NCBI GenBank assembly: GCA_035048815.1
Contig: JAUCBN010000003.1
Span: forward strand, 18,522,001 to 18,586,000
Source of the DNA: Abelmoschus esculentus
Lineage: Eukaryota > Streptophyta > Magnoliopsida > Malvales > Malvaceae
DNA length: 64,000 nt
Reading direction: 5' to 3'
Below, piece by piece: positions 58,991 through 64,000 of the stretch (positions are counted from its first letter, which is position 1; each line of letters begins with the position of its first letter). The translations under genes were made by a program, and so were the position numbers. The notes beneath the pieces were generated by a model. It had not been told where the DNA came from. It worked only from the letters and a program-made list of their open reading frames with translations, and searched no databases.

Positions 58991-60026
58991 GTACTTATCT
59001 GCACGTTCTTTCTTCCAAGATTTTAAGAAAGATGCTTACGGAGGCATCATATCTTGTAAGATGCATGACATGGTACATGAATTTGTCCAGTTTTTGACAG
59101 AAGACAGGTTTGTGATACAAGAGTTGGTTGGAAATTCAACCTTGGACTTATCTTCCAGAAAAGCTCGTCATCTGAGGTTGGTAATTAAAAATTGCAAGTC
59201 TTCACCAATTTGTATCGGTGGCATAGAAAAATTAAGAACCCTTGTTGTAGCTTCTGATGATAAAACATCTGGTGATGCCCTGCAAGATTTGCTTAGTCGG
59301 TCCAAGCTTCTAAGGTTATTGGAGTTCGATTCGTTTCATCTACGCCCCGAAGAAATTGTCCGGGGCATAGAAAATTTGATTCACTTGAGGTACCTTAGTT
59401 TAATATCTTGCTCCGGTTTAGAAAATTTACCTGAATCTGTGTGTGACTTGATCAGTTTACAATCTTTGAATCTTCGAGATTGTTTGAATCTTAAGAAGTT
59501 GGCAGTTGGAATCAGTAAACTGATTCACTTGAGGCATCTTTGTATTAAGGACTGTCCTCGTCTGAATTACTATCCGAAAGGGATCGGTAATTTAACCAGT
59601 CTCGAGACACTAAGTGGTATCCAAATGAGAGTAGATGGACGTGATGATGATCAACTCAGCATTGGAGATCTGGAAAATCTGGACCTCCTCAACGGAAATG
59701 TCTGTGTCGAACTGATAGGCGATGCAGTAGATTTGAATGACTTCAAGAGAGCCAAGCTTCACAACAAAATTCATTTGAAGAGAATGGAAATATGGATATG
59801 TTCTAAAAATATACAGGAAGAAGATGTGCTACAAGCTTTAAATCCACCATTAAACTTTCCTGTAGTGCTATTCGATTACCAGAAGTGGTTCGACTCGTAC
59901 GATGCTTGCTTAAAGAGGTTGAATGTGAGGGAGAATATTAGAGTTGCTTTCATCGTTCAACAAGCAGCTCTTCAGCTTGTAGATTGGGCGGAATTCTTTG
60001 GTAAGAAACTTATTCCTCTACACTAA
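58968..60026 (+). CDS. CC-NBS-LRR protein, C-terminal part (MHD and shortened LRR)
   Basis: Out-of-frame continuation of the NLR. It opens with 'GEEYFEYLSARSFFQDF', the usual sequence linking RNBS-D to the winged-helix end, then CKMHDMVHEF with the MHD motif at residues 32-34 of this frame, which controls nucleotide state. Around five leucine-rich repeats follow (about residues 70-220: 'LRTLVV', 'LIHLRYLSLISCSGLENLPE', 'LISLQSLNLRDC', 'LIHLRHLCIKDC', 'LTSLETL'). After 'EEDVLQALNPPLNFPVV', where full-length relatives continue with many more LRRs, the sequence changes to about 45 residues without LRR pattern (FDSYDACLKRLNVRENIRVA ... KKLIPLH) and stops. The combined protein would be about 818 residues, against a usual 900-1200 or more. 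It could be a truncated receptor or decayed gene. Confidence 0.8.
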   Translation: MKGEEYFEYLSARSFFQDFKKDAYGGIISCKMHDMVHEFVQFLTEDRFVIQELVGNSTLDLSSRKARHLRLVIKNCKSSPICIGGIEKLRTLVVASDDKTSGDALQDLLSRSKLLRLLEFDSFHLRPEEIVRGIENLIHLRYLSLISCSGLENLPESVCDLISLQSLNLRDCLNLKKLAVGISKLIHLRHLCIKDCPRLNYYPKGIGNLTSLETLSGIQMRVDGRDDDQLSIGDLENLDLLNGNVCVELIGDAVDLNDFKRAKLHNKIHLKRMEIWICSKNIQEEDVLQALNPPLNFPVVLFDYQKWFDSYDACLKRLNVRENIRVAFIVQQAALQLVDWAEFFGKKLIPLH

Positions 60027-61549
60027 ATAATATCATTTTCTTCAAAGCACCAACAAGTCTTAAGTTTCTTTTCTTCTTCTTTACTATTGTTATCGATAAT
60101 CGAGGATCGTCGATTTTGGCAGAAAGGGGTGAGGATCCGACCGGTCGAAAAGCATGATGAAACTAGGTGACAACAAAGGTCTTGTTTCACCAAGGCCATC
60201 TTGATGGTGAAAAAGTAAGCAGGAGGGAAGATATGTTACATTTTAATGCATTCAAATAATGTGTGATTGTCTGAACTCTGTAGGATTTTCTTGATTAATT
60301 GCTTTTTAAAAAGTATATTAAATATATTATTTTAATCAGTATTTATAAGTAGACGACGACATATTTAAAAATTGTAATGACGTGGAATAGAATTTTTTTT
60401 CTCAACTTACGCTTTTTGTTATTAGAAAATTTAAACTTAGGGGTTTAGAGGAGGGTTTAAGGTTATAATTTAAGATTAAAATTTAAATTATTGAGTGTAA
60501 GGTATATTTTTAAAGTATATGATTTAGGGTTCAATATTAGAATTGAAGGTTAGAACATAAGATTTATTTTATTTTTAATGTTGGGGCTCAGAAAGGGACA
60601 CCAAAAAAGTTAGAAATTTTTTGCCTAATTATATGTATTAACTTTATATATCAATCTATAAACTCTATAAAAGTGTATCTAAATATTTTTAAAAGTGAAT
60701 TATGAAATCAACAATCAATTGTCTAATGAAATGAGTAGTTAGATCTCTTAAGTAAGATCAAAAGTTTGAACATTGATGTTGTGAATAAATTAAATTGGGA
60801 AAATTACCTTCATAATGGGTCTTTATTTTATCATATCCAAATTAGGTTTAATACCTAAATATGTGCTCAAATTATGATTGTGGATCATTTTTAGTATCTA
60901 AACTATTTTTAATTCTAAATAAGTACCCAAATTTTAATTTTGATATTTTAGGTGCCTAATCATTAATAAAAACTATTAGCCAATTAAACTATGACAAGTG
61001 ATATATTTTAATTTTTAATTAATATTTCAATAAAATTTTAATTTTTTAAAAACGATAAATTTAAATTTTTACAATATAGTCTAAAATCTTTAACTCAAAA
61101 TTTAAAATTCTTAAAATTACTATCGTTGTCGTAATTTATTGTCTCATTGAAGGCCACCATAATCACATATGAACTACCACCATCGTTTCCCCTAATCATC
61201 CATCATCGATGATCGACGGTAGTTGTGTTGACAACTTCTTTTTCACGATTTTAGATTCTTTCGATGTTAGGAAGTCGCTCGACACACCTATCACCAATTA
61301 TCAACAATGGGCGATTAAGAGAAATGGTCGTGGTGGTTCAGAAATGATAGTGGTGGTCTCTGTTGAGGCTGTATATGACGAGGATGACGATAATTTGAGA
61401 ATTTTTGATTTTGGGTTAAAGATTTAGGATTATTTTATAAATATTTAAAATTATTATTTTAAAAAAATAAGTTAAAAATAACTTGAATTAAACAAGAATA
61501 AAATAAAAAATAAAAAGTATTTTTAATAAAAAATATTGGTAGATAACTG
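60027..61549. other. Downstream intergenic sequence
   Basis: AT-rich; the first about 200 bp may be NLR 3' UTR or lost LRR sequence, but no LRR codons were recognised. The ORF at 61209-61427 has no domain and lies in a low-complexity context. Confidence 0.4.
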
Positions 61550-62117
61550 TGTTGGGGAAATCGGGTTATTTCTCACACGAACGCAACTTCAAATCTGAGT
61601 TAAAATGTCAAGTTTGAAACCACCAAAATTTGCACAACGAACAAACCCATCAAACTATTACATATTGCAATCCAATGAAAACCTCAATATTAAACAACTA
61701 AAATAAATAATGGAGAGAACACACAGAATTTAAAAGGTTCGATAAATATCTACTCCTCGTACACCACTACCGAATGATAACTTCACTATTACCAAAATAG
61801 TACGAACAAATAGAATTCCTAAGATTTCCCAAATACATCAAACGAAAGAAGAAAGAACCAAATGACATAGATGGTTGAGATTTTGGGATGATTCAAAAGG
61901 TAATGGTTGTCCCTATTTATAAGTAAGTCATAGGAACCAACTTACAAATAACCCAAATTTTAGGGGCCCAAAAGTAATTTCCCCATACACCGTTTAATAT
62001 CAAATTAAATAGGTTTATTTAATTCTAATTAAATAGCTTATGAAACTTTTACGTTTCAAGCCAATTAAAAAATCTCGAACTTGACTTGAAATTCACAAAG
62101 CTTCTCAAATCTTCTTT
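61550..62117. repeat. Copia-like LTR remnant
   Basis: It starts TGTTGGGGAAATCGGG and contains 'ttaaaaggttcgataaatat' with 'ctcctcgtacaccacta', comparable to the 'tagtggttcggcctcaccta' stretch in the copia-like LTR at 10258-10280. The far end is not defined. It is interrupted by the next LTR. Confidence 0.4.
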
Positions 62118-63869
62118 TGTAACATCTCCTTCCCGGCCTAGTAAAGAATCGGGTCGGAGAATATTACGATCGAAGGTTTTGATAGTCCGGTGATATTTTA
62201 TGGTAATTCAATTCGATTTACTTATCATTATTAATATTAAGAATCTCCTATGTTTACTAAGAGAAGCACAATTACCTATGGTGTTAAACTATGATAACTG
62301 AGAGATAACTAATTACCTATGGAGGTAATTAGTGCTTCAATGAACAAAGTTATAACCTATAGAGGTAATTAGAGGTTCTCACAGAAAGGTGGTTACCTAT
62401 GGAGGTAATCGGTTTTGATCAACAGTGTATCGAAAAACTTAGGAACTGTTTCGGAACATCTAACCTGTAATGTCACATTTTAGCTGGTATTTATTCGATC
62501 TGACTTAGAAGATGAATCCTCAAATCTTATAAAAATTTACCAGCAACTTTCAATGAGCATAAACTATTAGCATGTCAAATTTCAAAGCAATCTAAATCCA
62601 TTTACTAGGATTTTGACTTTTAGTTCACATTAGGCATGGTTAACTATCTTTACTATTTTTCGGTCATTTTTCAAGATACAAGTCTAAACATATTTTATGC
62701 ATAACTAGCATATCAAAATACATGCTTATGACTTAATAAAAAATATTGCCACCATTCTAGGAGTATTTAAAACATGAATACATACTCTTGGCTTTTGTGA
62801 CTTGTCAAACCTTGTCAAAAGGGATCCAAATCTCCTCTTCAAACCTTAACATGAGAATGGAAAATGAAGACATTAGTCATATTTTGTCTAGTGAGGTAGT
62901 TAATGACAATATCAATATATAAAATTCATATAAATAACATGCTCTTATATCATAAGTTCAATTTAGGTCAATGTTCAATGATTCTTGATAATAACTCAAT
63001 GTTCAATGTCAATGCATCAATGATTCATATGCCATAACAATGAAATCAATAAGTCATTATAAACCCTTGGATCGATCAAGATAGTGGATACACGGATTTC
63101 TATGCCTCACCAAATCAATGAATGGTCTAATCCCTCCGCATCGCCAATATGACCAATACACAATCATCCCTCCGCCTTGCCAACATATAGGCCGTAGCCC
63201 AAGGACCGTAGTTCACCCGTACCAATGAGCTCATAAATCCTATGACATGCTAATTGTATCTAATTTCCATTCGAATCCAAGGTCCAATACATTTAGTCCA
63301 ATAGACAATTCCAATAACATTATCTATAGTTCCAATAAATCAATAACAATGATTTTGACCCTTAGGTCCATATCAATGAGTCCAATGATCCATATCACAA
63401 GCTTGGTCATTTCAATAAAATCAATAATCCATATCATTATCAATAACAATGATAATATTATCAATGTTTTAATGTCATGCTCAATGATCATTATTTTGAT
63501 GATTCAATGCTTTCACAATACCAATGCAGCAAAGAAAGCTTACCAAAGCTTACCATAGCCTTGTATGAGACTCGATACATTTCCATACCAATATTATGCT
63601 ACATGTCAATAATAAACAATGAAATGAGATGGGAAAAGCTCCTAGCTTTGTCCCATGACTCTAATACAATCACCTAAAGAGAGCTTCTAAGGTTCTTGAA
63701 TGACAACTTCTTTGCCCTTAGCTTGAATAGGAATTGATTATGAATCCTTTTGGTAAACAACTCCTTAGATTTGATTCGGTGCCTTAAAATCAACCAAACA
63801 ACAAAGATGGAGTTGAGGTGCTTGGTGAGCTCAAGGAAGAAGACAACAATGGTGGTGCTTTCTTTTTTG
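62118..63869 (-). repeat. Gypsy LTR fragment (related to fourth family), -
   Basis: The LTR 3' end is at 62118 (TGTAACATCTCC on +). 'ccaccattctaggagtattt' near 62750 parallels 'ccaccattttaggagttaac' near 54772 in the antisense solo LTR. A tacctat(g/a)gaggtaat(t/c)-type phrase repeats several times in 62270-62410. ORFs 63247-63677 are AT-rich LTR sequence. It is cut at 63870 by a Tat-like LTR. Confidence 0.5.
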
Positions 63870-64000
63870 TGATGCGTGTATAAATATGCGCAATTAAGTG
63901 TAAGTGAAGACGTCGTCAAGTAATAAAGTGATAAGCATTTATCGAGTATCGTCTCCACAGGGATTGGTGTACTCAATATGCTATCTTTTCTCTTCTCGCT
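63870..64000 (-). repeat. Tat-like LTR, 3' end only
   Basis: It begins TGATGCGTGT on + (LTR end ACACGCATCA on -) and carries the conserved block 'aagtaataaagtgataagca' and 'tcgtctccacagggattg'. It continues past the window. Confidence 0.7.

Overview
The window looks like repeat-dense nuclear DNA of a flowering plant. It is AT-rich, has no operon structure, and carries long-LTR Ty3/gypsy elements, Ty1/copia-derived gag-only elements, a Mutator-like element and one CC-NBS-LRR (NLR) resistance gene. The NLR type and the repeat style would fit a eudicot, perhaps Malvaceae, but this is an impression without database support. No bacterial, organellar, rRNA or tRNA genes were seen.

Layout. (1) 1-20553 is a nested set. 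A Tat-like gypsy element on the + strand (1-2623, resuming at 19084-20553) was split by a chromovirus-type gypsy element on the - strand (2624-19083). That element's 3.5 kb 3' LTR holds a solo LTR of its own family in the opposite orientation (4530-8050, 5-bp target duplication). Its pol region holds a complete gag-only copia-like element (10144-14579, duplication CTTAA). (2) 20554-33958 holds an Athila-like end and LTR, a second, pol-less Tat-like element on the - strand, and two pairs of LTR fragments joined in inverted orientation. (3) 33964-36149 is a solo LTR with a perfect AAATA duplication and a cluster of WRKY/TGA-type sites. (4) 36400-41740 is AT-rich DNA with a foldback MITE-like repeat and two tandem duplications. 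(5) 41748-48727 is a second gag-only copia-like element (duplication AAGAT) with an extra ORF encoding an acidic-tailed protein. (6) 51474-52983 is a Pack-MULE-like element with 289-bp terminal inverted repeats, 9-bp duplications and a captured, intron-containing host gene fragment. (7) 57572-60026 is the one host gene that can be named, an NLR. It has a frameshift just before the MHD region and a shortened LRR. A 3.2 kb antisense solo LTR ends 275 bp upstream of its ATG. (8) 60027-64000 is intergenic DNA and LTR fragments.

The most unusual signals cut across families. Several unrelated LTR families each carry many copies of a private self-complementary word (GGTTTCGAAACC, GGTATCGATACC, CTGCCGCGGCAG, ATGCCATGGCAT). 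The Tat-like elements also keep an ordered trio of 26-nt hairpins with a compensatory base-pair change. Apart from the NLR and the captured exons, almost every ORF in the window is a decayed retrotransposon protein or an accidental ORF running through a repeat array.
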